Source of the DNA: Trogon surrucura
Taxonomy: Eukaryota; Chordata; Aves; Trogoniformes; Trogonidae
Assembly (NCBI GenBank): GCA_020746105.1
Contig: CM036619.1
Span: 55,933,135-55,997,134, forward strand
DNA length: 64,000 nucleotides
Direction: 5' to 3'
The notes beneath the pieces were generated by a model. That model was not told the origin of the DNA, did not search any database, and saw only the letters and a list, made by a program, of their open reading frames with translations. Made by a program: the position numbers and the translations under genes. Numbering within the stretch: position 1 is the first letter of the stretch; each line of letters opens with the position of its first letter. This document shows positions 45,401 through 58,265 of the stretch, piece by piece.

Positions 45401-48249
45401 TGAATGGGAATTGCTGTCACAGTGCCTGATATCATTCACGTAACACTGCCCTATTCTGCAGTGTGGCTAACTGCCCAGTGATCAAGGTGTCCCAGAACAT
45501 TGTAAGTCTCACTGTTTTCATTTCTCCCTCTTCCTAAATGCCTTCTCCTCCATTTTAAATAGAAGTGCATATATATGCAGAAACAGCTTTCTAATTTGTT
45601 TTTGCATAAGCAGGTTTAATTAGAATTTATTCTTACCACATATTATAGATTTAGGCAGGTCATGGCTTCATTAGAAAGGCTTTGGGGTTTTATCTGTTTG
45701 AATAATAAAATTGCAGAGGTGTATAGACTAGAATGCTTCCAGTATCCTTGGGATTACTCTCAGTGGGGTGTAGGCAGCTGTTTGCTCATGCTGTGATATG
45801 GCTATTTCTGGTACTGATCAATCTGTGATTTACTTGTGTGTGATCTTTTTCTTCTTAGTAGCTTGAACAATCTGAACTGTGTATGATCTCAGGCAGCAAG
45901 GATATCTAACAAGCACAATGATGCCTAATTCAGTCCAACGTTTTTCTCCACGTGGGTCTGCCAGACTCAGTCTTGTATGTAAAGTTTAGATGGTGTCCTA
46001 AGGAAAGCCTGGTAGCTTTCAAGTATATCTTTCATGACCCTTGTATCCCTCTAAATGGTTAAACCAGAAGACGGGTGGTATTGATCCACTCAAAAAAGTG
46101 TTGGTCCACTCCAAGTCATGAGATACGGATGCTTAAGCTGATCAATTGGACAGATAAACTGGATGCAGGTTATTCTTATGTAGGAGCTCTGGCAGCTATT
46201 TTAATCATCTTTGCCCCTACTGAGTCTGGTGGTCCTGGTGTATATGGTGGCAAGCATATGAATGAATACAAAATCTGTCAGCGATAAAGAATGACCTGTA
46301 ACCTGACAATTCTCATGGTCCTGAAGATGCCCTCTTGGAATCTTTTCCATGTTCAGATATTCAGCAGACATTCATTTCCTATTTCAGCATAGCTGGACTG
46401 AAAATCAAAAAGTAATGTAAAGTATGATAAGCAACTTTGATGTCATTCTGATCCTAATGAGTGAGTCTACTTAAACAATTAAAATAGAATCATTTTAGCT
46501 GTTGCATGCAGTTTTGTGGATGTGTCTCTTGTCCTTCATTATCCCATGGCAATAAAGTTATAGTCTACTTTAGAAAGTAGTGGGGTTTTCTCTTTTTGGA
46601 TCCAGCTGCTACAGCAGTTTTTCAAAACTTGTTTTAATTTTGCTTCCCTTTCTCCTGATGTATGACTTCATCATTAGGATATTTTATTCTCTGAAGGCAT
46701 TAGAATATTTATTCTTGAAAGATTTGTGGGCATGTGCAATGTCAAATTGGAGCAGTAAGAGAAATATATTCCAAGTTTCACAGATTTTTGGAAATCCAGT
46801 ATTCACATCTGATAATTGCAAGTATTTAACAGAGAGGTTATATAATTTTAATGGAGAGAATTAAGCTTTTCCATCTTACTACTTCCTCACGTTTGGATAT
46901 ACACAGAGGTATGTGCTTTAATAACCACCACTCACACATCACTATTTTAGCATGTGAAATCTGTTGCACTGTCATTCTTCAGCCTGTCTTGTCTTCCTCC
47001 CCTTTGGCAGCCACAGTTTGAGAAACAACCTGTACTAAGCAGACTTCTCAGAATTTATTTTACTCTTGTTGTTGGCTAGGCAAGTCATTTTTGCCAAGTG
47101 AACTTGCTACTATGCTTTCACTAGTATCAAATCTGTGCTCTCTCCGTACCTTTTTAAATTAGGGTTTAGTTTCAGATTTAAGCCAATCTATGCATCATTA
47201 TGGGCTATTGAACACCACGGTAGGAAACTAAATGAGGCCACTGAACTTAATTTCACTCATAACATGAGAGTCCAGAGGGAAATCTGCAAGAACAGCTTTA
47301 ATGCTCAAAGTGATAAGGTGGTAGGTTAAACTTTGTAAATGCTACTGACAAGTATGATTTCAAAGAAAGAATAGTTTTTGAAACATTGCAGGCTCTATAC
47401 TGCATATTTGCACCAGACTGACTTATTAATTATTCAAATAGGACGTTGAATATTTGATCGGAATCTGTAATCCCTTTTTCAGTTAACATATTATTTACTT
47501 TTGAAAACTGCTGATGTACCATACTTTTCCCATTGCACCTGCAAAAATGAATTGGTCCAGTTTATGTGCACAGCATAATATATTGTGCCTTAATGTTCAA
47601 GATATTATTCATTACTTCCTACTCATATAAGTCTCCTCGCCTCCTTCATATTTTATTAGTGCCCTTTAAAAAGACATAAAAAAATCAGTCATGTAGTTAT
47701 TCCATTGTAAATTATGCAAATTATGTTTAATGCAATTATAATCTATTCTTTATTAATTATATAGACACTCTATGTGTTTTCTATGGATTGTATTTTTTAC
47801 TACAAATAATTCGGCATTTCGATCCATTGCTGTTTTCATGACCAGAGCATTAGTACTGGTTGTTTGTACAGGGAGAGGAACTTTTCTCAAGTCAAATTAA
47901 CGTAATTTAGCTATAAGGTTTTCATTTAGTAGCAATTTATCCACAGCATACCTAAAATATGCATTATTTTCTATAATGCATTTGTTTTAAATTAAAATAA
48001 TCATGATAATTTTTCAAGAAATGGAAATTTGTAGTTTTGTGTAGCCTGTAGCTCAGTGTATCTTTTAAGAAGTTTTCTAGCTGGAGTACAAGATTTCTTG
48101 TTCCACGTTTCCTGTAGAGCTTTAGTAATTGTCCTGTCAATGGAACAGATGATCCACATTTTCTAGCAGAAATGTTGGGTTTTGTTACAACATGACTTGA
48201 TAGACCCAAATGAGTCTGTGTGAAGCATAAAGTTCACTGAAAATCTGGC

Positions 48250-48680
48250 AGGGCATAGTTGGGCAGACACGGGGGTTGGCAAACCTCCTTTCTCTTCTGC
48301 TGGTTCCCTGCCGTCGCGGTGTGGTAGCTGCTCCCCCAGTCACCCATCACGCAGGATCCCAGTGAGACCACTGCCTACGCTCCTGTGGGGCTACTGCTCT
48401 TCTGCAACTGCTTGGCTCTGTATTCATCTTATTAATCGGCAGTTAGCACCCTAGGTCCTCAGCAAGTCATCTGAGAGGTGGAGAGGACATTGCCTGACAA
48501 ACAGACTTGAGGAGATGCAAGCATCTTGGTCAGGCAAAGATGGGCAGGGCAGCTATGGGATAAAATTGGCCCCAGGCCAAAGCCGATGGCAAGTACCGAT
48601 GGAAACAAATGAGCCCAGAGGATGGCCAGAAGGAAGAGCAGGCTGGCTTCAGGGACTCGAGAAATACTGTCAGTGACAGT
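48250..48680. other. GC-richer block, unclassified
   Basis: This stretch has clearly more G, C and CpG (for example GCCGTCGCGGTG and AAGCCGATGGC) than the AT-rich intron around it. No CR1 phrases, splice-flanked frame or SINE boxes were recognised. It may be an old LTR or DNA element, a conserved regulatory region, or chance. Confidence 0.4.
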
Positions 48681-49336
48681 CAGTGTTTCAGAAATGACAT
48701 GATGGCAGCATCAACCGTGTAAAATTATTGAGGGTTACTGGGTTTGCAGCTCAGTTCAGGAATTATGACAATTCCTAATATTGACACTTCTTCACAAGAC
48801 TGAAACAGCAGACCAGACTCACTCACCACAAACCTGTATACAAGAGATGAAATTCTTAGGATTATAGCGTGATTTGGAGTCCAAGGCAGGGAACCTTAAG
48901 CTTGTATTTGAATCCAGTTGGTCTTAAAAGGATATAAGGGACTGTTTTAAAGTTGCTTTCAATATACATTTTTTCCTGTTATATGTTTTACTATTCGCTT
49001 GAACGGAAAAAACATCAGGGACATCAGACACATAATAATTTAGATGTTTTTATGTAATGGTGACAAAGCTTGAATATATGTCCACCGAAACAGTGCAGTT
49101 TCTTCCCCTTTAAAATATCCATGACTGGCAACACTCTGCTTTGGTATGTGGAAAAACAGATAGCACATGTTTATGTAAGGTTAAATGTGTCTGCCAGCTG
49201 AGCTCAGTAATTACCCACCTAGCTTTAAGGTGCTTGCTGGTGCAATTATAACTGCTTTTAATATAGAACGAAAAAGAAGCTCTTAGATCTACAAAAGAGA
49301 GGCCTGAGTCTCCAAGAGACAGAGTATTTCCACTCA

Positions 49337-49500
49337 TTAATCATAGAATCAGAATCATAGAATGGCCTAGGCTGGAAGGGACCTTAGAGATCATTTTAAT
49401 CCAACCTCCCTGTCGTGGGCAGGGACGCCACCTCACGACTAGGTCAGGCAACACGTGAGAACTGAACGGGAATCGAACCCGCGACCTTGCGCCATACACC
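49337..49500 (-). mobile_element. tRNA-Ile/CR1 SINE (TguSINE1-like), 5'-truncated copy
   Basis: On the minus strand this reads GGCGCAAGGTCGCGGGTTCGATTCCCGTTC (T-arm of a tRNA-Ile-like head), then a linker with GTGTTGCCTGACCTAGTCGTGAGG, then a CR1 tail with CCTGCCCACGACAGGGAGG and GGTCCCTTCCAGCCTAGGCC ending in ATTCTATGATT. The B box GGTTCGATTCC is intact (complement of 49469-49479), but the A-box half of the head is missing or too diverged to follow, so it could not be transcribed from its own promoter. It shares head, linker and tail order with the copy at 61.9 kb. Confidence 0.85.
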
Positions 49501-50761
49501 AAAGAGGGGCAAAGGAGGTGAGGACCTTCCTTGATGCACAGGCTGGGACTCTTCAGAAGCAGATACAGGCTGTCTTCTGCTAGCAAAGGCAGCCAGTGAT
49601 GAAGGGGGCTTAAGCTCCTTTTAGCAAAAATGTAGATTTTTGTCTCTGTCTTAGCCAAACAGCAACAGGTTTCCCTTCTGAATAGAATACCTCCTAGTGC
49701 TTGCTCTGGGGTAGTGGAAACTTCCATGCAGTGCAGTATTGGTTCCTGAAGCAAGCGTAAAGTTATAGTGTGTGATTTATCTGGGAGAAGGCAATAGGAG
49801 TACTTTGGTTGTGATGCTTAAATACTAGGCTGTATCACAGAGCTTGGGGTTTTGCCGTGAGAAAATATTACCGTTCAAATTGTTTACAGTAAATACCTAC
49901 CTGTGAGCAATCTCCATGTTTTTTTCTCAACACGAATGATGACAAAGAAAAAAATCCCAGTATGATATAACAGATGTTTAAGAGGTAGGTCAGATCCTGT
50001 ATCCTCTACTCAAGAGAGAATAGTAAAAGCAGCTACCTCCAACCCCACAGGAAAAGTTAGGAAAGAAATGAGGTGATTTAAACAGATGGGAAAAACTTGT
50101 AGTGCAAAGCTCTTTTAGATTTTCATTCTCACTTAGGTTTTCCAAGATCACCTAAATCTAAGCATGACTGTCAAGTTGAGACATATGCTTTTTAATCTTA
50201 AGACGGCATACAACAGTTCTTCACTCCTTTGTGATACCAGCATTGCTCTTCCAAGCGCTGTCGACCATTACTCATTACTAGAATGCTTTAGTGTATTGTT
50301 TGCTTGAAGAATGTTTCAGAGCATTGTGCTCTGCATTGGGCTGTGATATTAGCTGAGCTTTTGTTCACTTAGCCTTGGTTTTACTCTATGCCCGTTTCTA
50401 TTTGCCATCGGTGTCTCTGGTCAAGTTGGACAAACTACAGTAAAATTCTGCGTTTTCAGTTTGTAGCTTTGCTCATACTTCAACTCCAGCTGTTACGCTC
50501 TGTGTTACACTGCTGGACTTGGCATCTGTAAGGCTGGCATAATACACTATGTGAAGATTCTATCAGTAAGGAAATCCTTAAAGTGGCACAGAGCCACTTC
50601 ATCAGCTCTGGTACCAAGTCTCTACCTTTTCTTCAGGACAGTGAAATATCACTCATTCCTGGCTGCTGTAATACTCCCTTAGGATATTCTGAGCTGTACC
50701 AGAGATTGGTGTTACTTCTGCAATGCTAACAACAATTATTCATTACTCCTTATAACATAGG

Positions 50762-51130
50762 GAATTGGGAGCACCCAACAAAGCTATTGAGCAGCAGGTT
50801 TAAAGCGAACAAAAGGAAATATTTTTCACACAGCACAAAATTGCCTCAAGATGCCGTGAAGCCAAAATTATAAATGGGTTCAGAAATGGGCTAGACAAAT
50901 TCATTATTAAACACAATGGCTGTGTGCAGTCTCTGGCTGAGGAAGAGATTGCTCAGGAAAGCCATTGATTGCTAGAAGCTAAAAGGGTATACTGGGGAAA
51001 GATTCACTCTCGATTTGCTCTATTCTTCATACTTTTTCTTCATACTTCAAACATGTGCTACTAGTACTGTCGCAGAAAAAAAAAAAAAAAAAGGTTTGGA
51101 TGGACCTCTGGTTTGATCCAGTAAGGCTGT
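50762..51130 (+). mobile_element. Older CR1-like LINE, 3' end
   Basis: The phrases AACAAAAGGAAATATTTTTCACACAG, AATTGCCTCAAGATGCCGTGAAG, GGGTTCAGAAATGGGCTAGACAAATTC and, at the end, GGATGGACCTCTGGTTTGATCCAGTAAGGC follow the order of the 3' end of old amniote CR1 copies. An 18-nt A-run (51076-51093) interrupts the last part. It is diverged, so family and limits are approximate. Confidence 0.65.
51076..51093. repeat. Poly-A run, 18 nt
   Basis: Eighteen A inside the old CR1-like 3' end, between GTCGCAG and GGTTTGGATGG. It may be a slippage expansion or a trace of a small insertion. Confidence 0.9.
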
Positions 51131-54124
51131 TAACACACATGAAGAAGAAGAACAAAAATCAATGCTTCTGTATATACAAAGCAAACAATGTGGTGTGAAA
51201 TGGTAAATATTTTTTTCTTTTCACGTACTGGTAGTTAGTTTTAGAGAACTAACATCACTTCAGTTTATAAAGAGCACAAACAGCTCTTTAAGTTAGCTAG
51301 CACCCTTGGTATTTTCTGGTTCTTTTACTTTAGTAACTGTTCTCCTGGTCCAGTCTTGCTGTTGGACTGTGAAATGCAGGGTGATGATGCTGTAAAGGGA
51401 AAGGGAAGAGAAGAAATTCACTTGGAAAATGCTACTTAAAATGCATGTAGCTGCTATGCGAAAGCCTAATCCTTGAGCCTTTTTTCTGAGCAGTGCTTTA
51501 TTCTGCAAAAAACATATTTACATTAATTAGGCCCTTTCAAGAGACTCTCAGTACATAGAGGTAGTGGAATTAAACTCTTAATTCTTAATTCTTAACTGTG
51601 TGGGTAGTAAACCACTTCTTGCCTTTTGGAGAGCGAAAAGGGGACAGTTATATGATTTTTGAAATTAAACAGGCTGACCTTCCAAACCATACCAAGGCAT
51701 TTGCTTTAGTTTTGCACTGGAGAAAATATCTGATGTCTTGCTGCTTTTCTAGTAGTTTTATACACATTTCAGTTTTACCACTGGCTTCTTAATCGTCTAT
51801 TCTTTTACATCACCAGCTTGAATTTTACGTTTTGATGGTTACATTGTGAATCAAGTCTATAGAACCGACAATAGTTAAAACATACAAAAACGTTTGAATC
51901 CAAGGAAAATCACATAAATTACTGATGCTTTTTATATGTTTAATTGTAGATGTGGTTAGAGATTGACATATTTTCCCTCCATTTGTCAGTTCTTTGCACA
52001 GCTTTTGTGTTTATTTAACTGATATTTACTAAGCCAGGTATCTCTGGTGCACAAAGAAAGCTAAAAAAGGCCATGCTGTCTGCAGTATTTAGGGCTTCTA
52101 TAAAATTTTAACTGTTTTGTGGATTGCGTTTTATTTCTTATTACTGAGACTATGTGTTGTTATTTTTGGTGACTTTTTCAAAACACTGTGAGTTTGCCAT
52201 CAATTGATTTTTAAACATTATGGAGATAGAAGGACAGCCTAGTTGGGAGGCAAATGTCCTTCCTGTTGACATAAATAGGAGTATGTTTTCTTTTAGCTCA
52301 AGTATGCTATAATGGAATTGCCTTAAATATCTTAAAAGGGATCAGGTTGAATCTTTTTAAAATAGCCCTGTTCCAAGGGGCAAGAAATAAGTGCAACTAC
52401 AAAACCTTTGTCTAACTACACACTGACACAGAGGTGTGCTTGTGCTTGCTCAATATTTACACTCATTCCCTGGGAGTCCTCCCTCTGATACCACAGGTAA
52501 AGCTTCACCTTTCTCTACATCCCCTCCTAAATGTGGGGACCCCACTACTCACCTGCTGACTGCCACAGGAGAGTAAGATGAAAACATTCATAATCCCATA
52601 GCTATTGCAGGAGTATTTAAAGCACAGGGACAGTGTGGAACAGTGATTTTACTTTCAGTAAAGGTGATGCTGGACAATATGTAAATATGCTGCAATTTTT
52701 GTGTTTCCCTACTTGGTCCAGCCTAGACCTTCCCTGCATCTCACACCCACGTTCTGCCATTGCCACCTCCTTCTCCTGAGTGCAGCAGGCTGAACAGTGG
52801 ATAGAAATCCTCCTCCCTAATACCAGGAACGGTGAGAAGCAGGAGGTGGACTACATTGCGGCTTTACTCCTTTCAGCTACCAGGACCCTTTTTTTTTCCC
52901 CCAGAAGAAGGGTGGAGAAGATGTATTGACTGGGAAGCCCAGGGTGTGGAAACAACTGTGGGAAGGAGTTACACTGGGCTAGTGGCTGCCTGTCTCTGGG
53001 ATTGAGGGAGGAAAAGGTCACCTCTTCATGTGTCCTAGTTTCCCCAGTTTTGCAGAACAAGTGCCAGAGTCCCTGGAAGCCTGACTGACTAATGCAGAAG
53101 TTTAATAGAAACATGGTGTTTTCTGGCGTCGTGAAAGATTTGAATGGTGCTACCCATATGATTTTTGGTATGGAGGAGCAGTGTGTTGGAGTGCTCCAGC
53201 TCAGTAGTGCAATGGTATAAAAAAGAAAAAAAAAAAAGGTTGTTTTTCTCTCTATTTCCATGGAAAAGCTGAAAAAAATACACTACAAAAGTACTATTTT
53301 TAATGCCACTAACATACACCACATTTTGAAAAGCTGAAAATGCCAGTGCATTCACCACACAGTTCTGCTCATGCCTGGAAAAGTTTTCGCAGTAGAGGGG
53401 ACATCTTGGTTTACGCTAAAATTCAAGTTTGATCTGATATCAACTATTTGTATTTTAACTGATAGGCCAAGTTTAGGTGCTAGCTATTATGACTACAGTG
53501 AAGTTACAGAAAATGATAACTTCTAAATTCAGCTACCTAGTATGAAAAGAGCAAAGCATACTTTTGGGGAGTGTTGTCTGATATACTTTCAAATATATTA
53601 TGGAACTAAGATTCAGTTTACAGCGATTCACTTAGGACTAGGTAAGGAGCTAGAGCAGGACATGGAACCACCATATTACATTGACAGGTTTACACTAAAT
53701 CCGGGCAGCTTACAGCTGCTAGAATTTTCTCCTGGAATCCTGAATGTTGTTAGCAGTGGAATAATGTAAGTGTGGGAGAAGACCAGAGTTTAACATTCAC
53801 TGAGGCTGAGTCAGTTTTAATGTTTTTTAGTGTCTTACTATCTTTTACTAACTTGCCTATTTTTGCGATCTCAGTGTCCCAGGAGCTTGTTTTGGAAGAC
53901 ACGTGTTTTTCTTGTAACTTGTGTTAGGTAATTCCAAGACATTTCTAGTTTCAATACAATTCAAGCTGAAAACTAATTTTAAAGAATGCTATGTCCCATG
54001 TACAGCAAATCACTAGTATCAGAAAGATGTCCTAATCATTGGGCTCTCAGGTAAAATTTCAGTACCACAGCCTGCGTTCAAATGACTCTTCTATCCAGCA
54101 TTAAAAGAAACTGAGACATTTCTG

Positions 54125-54452
54125 TCTCTTCAGCTGAGGGAACTGGGATTGTTTAGCCTGGAGAAAAGGAGGCTGAGGGGAGACCTTATCGCTCTCTAGA
54201 ACTGCCTGAAGGAGGTTGTACCAAGGTGGGAGTCACTCTCTTTTCCAAAATAACAAGCAATAGAATGAGAGGAAATCGCTTCAGGTTGCACAAGAGGAGG
54301 TTTAGATTGTACATTAGGAAAAATTTCTTCACCAAAACGGTTGTCAAGCATTGGAACAGGCTGCCCAGGGAAGTGGTTGAGTCACTATCCCTAAAGGCGT
54401 TTAAAAGAGGTGTTAAATGTGGTGCTAAGGGTCTTTTCCAACCTAAATGCTT
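54125..54452 (+). mobile_element. CR1 LINE, 5'-truncated, small internal deletion
   Basis: CTGGGATTGTTTAGCCTGGAG, AAAAGGAGGCTGAGGGGAGACC, AAAATTTCTTCACCAAAACGG, GTCAAGCATTGGAACAGGCTGCCCAGGG and AAGTGGTTGAGTCACTATCCC are the end of ORF2 of a common avian CR1. After GTGGTGCTAAGG it jumps straight to GTCTTTTCCAACCTAAATG, so about 70 bp of 3' UTR are missing. A frame at 54226-54456 remains open but is a relic. It is the same type as the minus-strand copy at 58.3 kb. Confidence 0.92.
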
Positions 54453-54714
54453 CTGAGTAGTGAGGGTGCACTGTGCCCCATCATTCAGATAATTAATGAA
54501 GACATTAAACAGCATTCAACCCAGTACTGGCATCCCTAACTTGCCAGCTGAATACCCCCTGTATATATCATCTCCTACTTCATGCCTAAATTTTTCCAAA
54601 CACAGCTAAATCGATATCACAGTTATTCATCAGCTGTGGTTACTGTCAGTGGTGGATATGTCTGTTGCATGACTGGTATCTAGTAGATGCTCCATAACTG
54701 GGGACTCAATATAA

Positions 54715-54947
54715 AGGAAGTAGACTGCTAGATAGAAGGAAGAAATTTTTTACAGTGAGGGTGGTGAAACACTGGAACAGATTGCCCAGAGCGATGGTGG
54801 AGGCTCCATCCCTGGAGACATTCAAGGTTAGGCTTGATGGGGCTCTAGGCAGCCTGATCTAGTTAAAGATGTCCCTGCTCACAAGAAGAGGGTTGGACTA
54901 GATAACCTATGATTACTAGATAACGTTCTATGATTCTGTGATTCTGT
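54715..54947 (+). mobile_element. CR1 LINE, 5'-truncated 3' end
   Basis: GAAGAAATTTTTTACAGTGAG, GGTGGTGAAACACTGGAACAG, ATTGCCCAGAGCGATGG, GAGACATTCAAGGTTAGGCTTG and TTGGACTAGATAACC are followed by TTCTATGATTCTGTGATTCTG. This is a separate insertion from the one at 54.1 kb, of a different 3' UTR type and in the same direction, 260 bp further on. Confidence 0.9.
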
Positions 54948-57900
54948 ATGTCCTCCCTAGTACTCCAACTGGAAGTCTACTCCCTGCTGAGCTGAATCTC
55001 GTAACATAAGTCTTCCCCCATTGTCAAAGTTGGAATTTTCACCAAATACTAGGACTGGAATGCTTCAGTGCCAGGTCATTCCTGTGACATCTTGCTCACA
55101 TTTCATCAGTTTATCTGCTTCCCTTGGTAGAATTTGGTGCACAGAGTCTAATAATACTTTTAATAAAAAATCTGACAAGTATGGACTTTATTGGATTATT
55201 TTAAACAACTAGTAATTGGCTTAATGAGAGACAGATGCCTGGAATCTATGTATTGTCTTGTAAGGGAAATATTTATATAGAGACTCAAATTTTTAAAAGT
55301 TTTGTTTTATGGAGGAATGCAGAAAATAAAGGCATCTGCTGTTATTCAGCAGAGCTTTTATAATGTTGGCTTGCCTCAATTAATCTAGCTTGAACACAGC
55401 GTTCTAATGAAAGAAAATGTAGAATAAAAATGTAGAACTGCAATGTATATAAATCTTGAAACGTCCACAGAGAGCTGATAAATTGCTGTATTTTACTCAG
55501 TTTATGCAAAAGAAAAAACGAAGCAGCAGATTGCAAAAAAAACAAAATTATACATCAAGTCATTAAACCTCAATCTTCATTACTGAAGAATTGTTTTGAT
55601 ACTCAGGAGGATCAGAATGTGAACAAAAGAGAGTTAGGTGACATGTTTGCAAGGGTCCTGCACATCAGGAAAAAATCCACAGAATAATGCCATGGGTGTG
55701 ATCTAAGTGCAGAACTATGATTACATCTTTTCTGTTCTTAAAGCTGTGAAGGTAAACAGTATTTTTGCATTATTTTTTCTCTGTCACTAACCCTTTATTT
55801 CTTTGTTAAGTTTCTTATTTCATAATCCATTTGTTACACTGGCTTTGTAAATTTTCAGTTAACTCACTCCATAAACAACTCAACTTCATGTCCTCACTAT
55901 ATTGTCCTTTATACAAAAAGAATGTCCCGTCAAACAATGGCATTTTATTTCCACCTTTTTTTTTTTTGCAGGAGTCTGTTTTCTGTGAATATTACCTTAT
56001 TTTGCTAAACTATGCTGTTATTTGTACATAGCAAGTGTAAAACACTAGCAAACTAGAATAGAAGAGACATCCTTGTGTCCACATCTGCCCAGTAAGTAAC
56101 TGATGGCATTCAAATTGTCATCTCCATCATTGTTGCTGGAGATTGATGTTTTTCTGTTAATTGTTCTTAATGCTTATTTCACTTGCAGGGTATATTCTCT
56201 GAATGTATGCTGTGTGAGTGATAAATAAGAAGGAGGAAGAGACTGGGACATTCAAAGATCTCAGTTGTATAAGGTCAATACAAGTTTGGAAGACTTCTCA
56301 AAGTTCTTTCAAAGTTTCTTTCTCAGGCATCAGTAATATACTAGCTGATAACCCGTAAACAGAGATGGACAATCTAAATGTCCATTGATAAGCTCCTGTG
56401 GATACATGCAGCAGCGAAACTATCACTCGTATGTAGTGTGGTTGTACTTCTCCATTGACCATGGTACCACATGTCTGATGTTAGATTAACGATGCAGAAG
56501 TGGTCCTCAAGTGCCACTGTTGAGGGACAGCAACCCTTTTTGCTCCTCGCTCATTGTTAACCCACAGCACTTCCACTTCACTTTATCCATTAGCTGTGTC
56601 TGGGTCACTTGAGTAGCCTGTGACCCCATGTATTATGCATTTGAGTAAACTGTCTGGTTTTAACCCTGGTTAGTAAATTGCTGCAGGGATGCCTCCCTTG
56701 GAATTACAAAGTGCTGTATATATGTTTCAGACATCAAAATAGGATAATTCAGATTGGTGAGCTTCTGCTATTCATTAGTGTGCCTAACCAGACATTCTTT
56801 GTTCTAACAAGTAGTCTTGGGGCTGTATTGAAGCACTGCTGTCTGTCAGTAAACAGTGAGCGTGCTGAAAATGATTAGGTTAACAATTGACAGCAACACT
56901 TGTCATCCTTGTCAATCCCATTACTACTGCTACTATTTGTATGCTGATTATCTTTTTTTTGCTCTTAAATACTCTGTATTATTTTTTCAGTAGTTTCTCT
57001 GAGAGGTATAGAATTGTCCAGGACCAACACCATTTTTTTTCAAAGTTTTTACCCACCCACTCCTTTCCAGTAAGTGTGCAGTTGTCCAAATGGAAGATGA
57101 TTGGCAGGAAGCAATTATAGGTGAGAGCCTGCAGAAAGATGTCTGGGAAAACGAAGCTTTAAAAAACCAGAGCCAGGAGTTTTGAACCGAGAAGTAGCAG
57201 GAGTTCCCCTCTACTGTGGAAGCACTCAGTGGCTCTACCATGACACATGAGTGCTCTCCCTCAAGCAGAACAGTGTAGCAAATGACAGGCACAAGGACTA
57301 AGTGCCAACCAGGAAAAGTGGGAAGTAGACGTAGCTTTAGATAGAAGATCTTTTTTCTTTCAAACATGAAAAATTCTGGGGTAAAAGTCAAGCTTGGAGG
57401 AAAGAATAATTGGCTTTCTATATGCTAGTAAATAGTTATTTGCAAACAAGCAAAGCAGACATCAAGGCACCAAAGTTTCCTGTGAAGATCAAAAAAAGTA
57501 ATGAACTAGCACAATGAAGTGCTATCCTTTTTTTGAAAGGGCACTGCAAGTAGACCCTTATCTATTTTAGCCTACCCTACTACTCTTACTTCCCGTGAAA
57601 AGTACTATCTTATCCACTAGAAAAAACAACACTGTGCAAAGTATTTGTGTTCCGTCTGTGCACACCAGGCTTTTATCTTGTATTTTAATATGATGTCAGT
57701 GTCACCCTGTGGCAGAATTAAAATCTTATTATGTGAGCTTTGTTTCTTTCTTATCTTCTATCCAAACTATATTAACTAGAGCGGCCCAGACACACTCATG
57801 AAAACCCTTGAGGCTCACTTAGTGAGCAAAATCTGAGGGATGCTTTATCACTTCTGAAAGGTTAGATCAGCTGTGTGTACATTACAACTTGGATGAACAT

Positions 57901-58265
57901 AGGAGGAGTTTTGTTCACGTTTCAAATTCAACATTTGTTTGCTTTTGTTTCATTTCTCCACATGCTGTTTTCTGTTGCTTCAGGGAATTTTATTACATTC
58001 AAAGTTTTTCAAAATTACGTGATTCTAAATCAGAAACAGCTTGTCTTTACAGAGGATTTGAAGATGTTATCAGGTTTTCTGTGCTCAGGTCAGCTGATTT
58101 AAAGAGTCAGGCTGTCCTTGTGAATACTGAGCTCACTCACTGTCTCAATAACAGTGATCTATTTAGATAAAATCAGACAAAAATATTGCTGGATTAGCTA
58201 GAAATGTGTCAGAAGTCACTTTCCTTATCAGTGTATGTGTCCACCATTTCAATGTTATAGATTTG

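Noticed and set aside
49341-49754. 137-residue minus-strand frame
   Set aside because: It runs through the SINE and neighbouring unrelated sequence, and no protein family is recognised.
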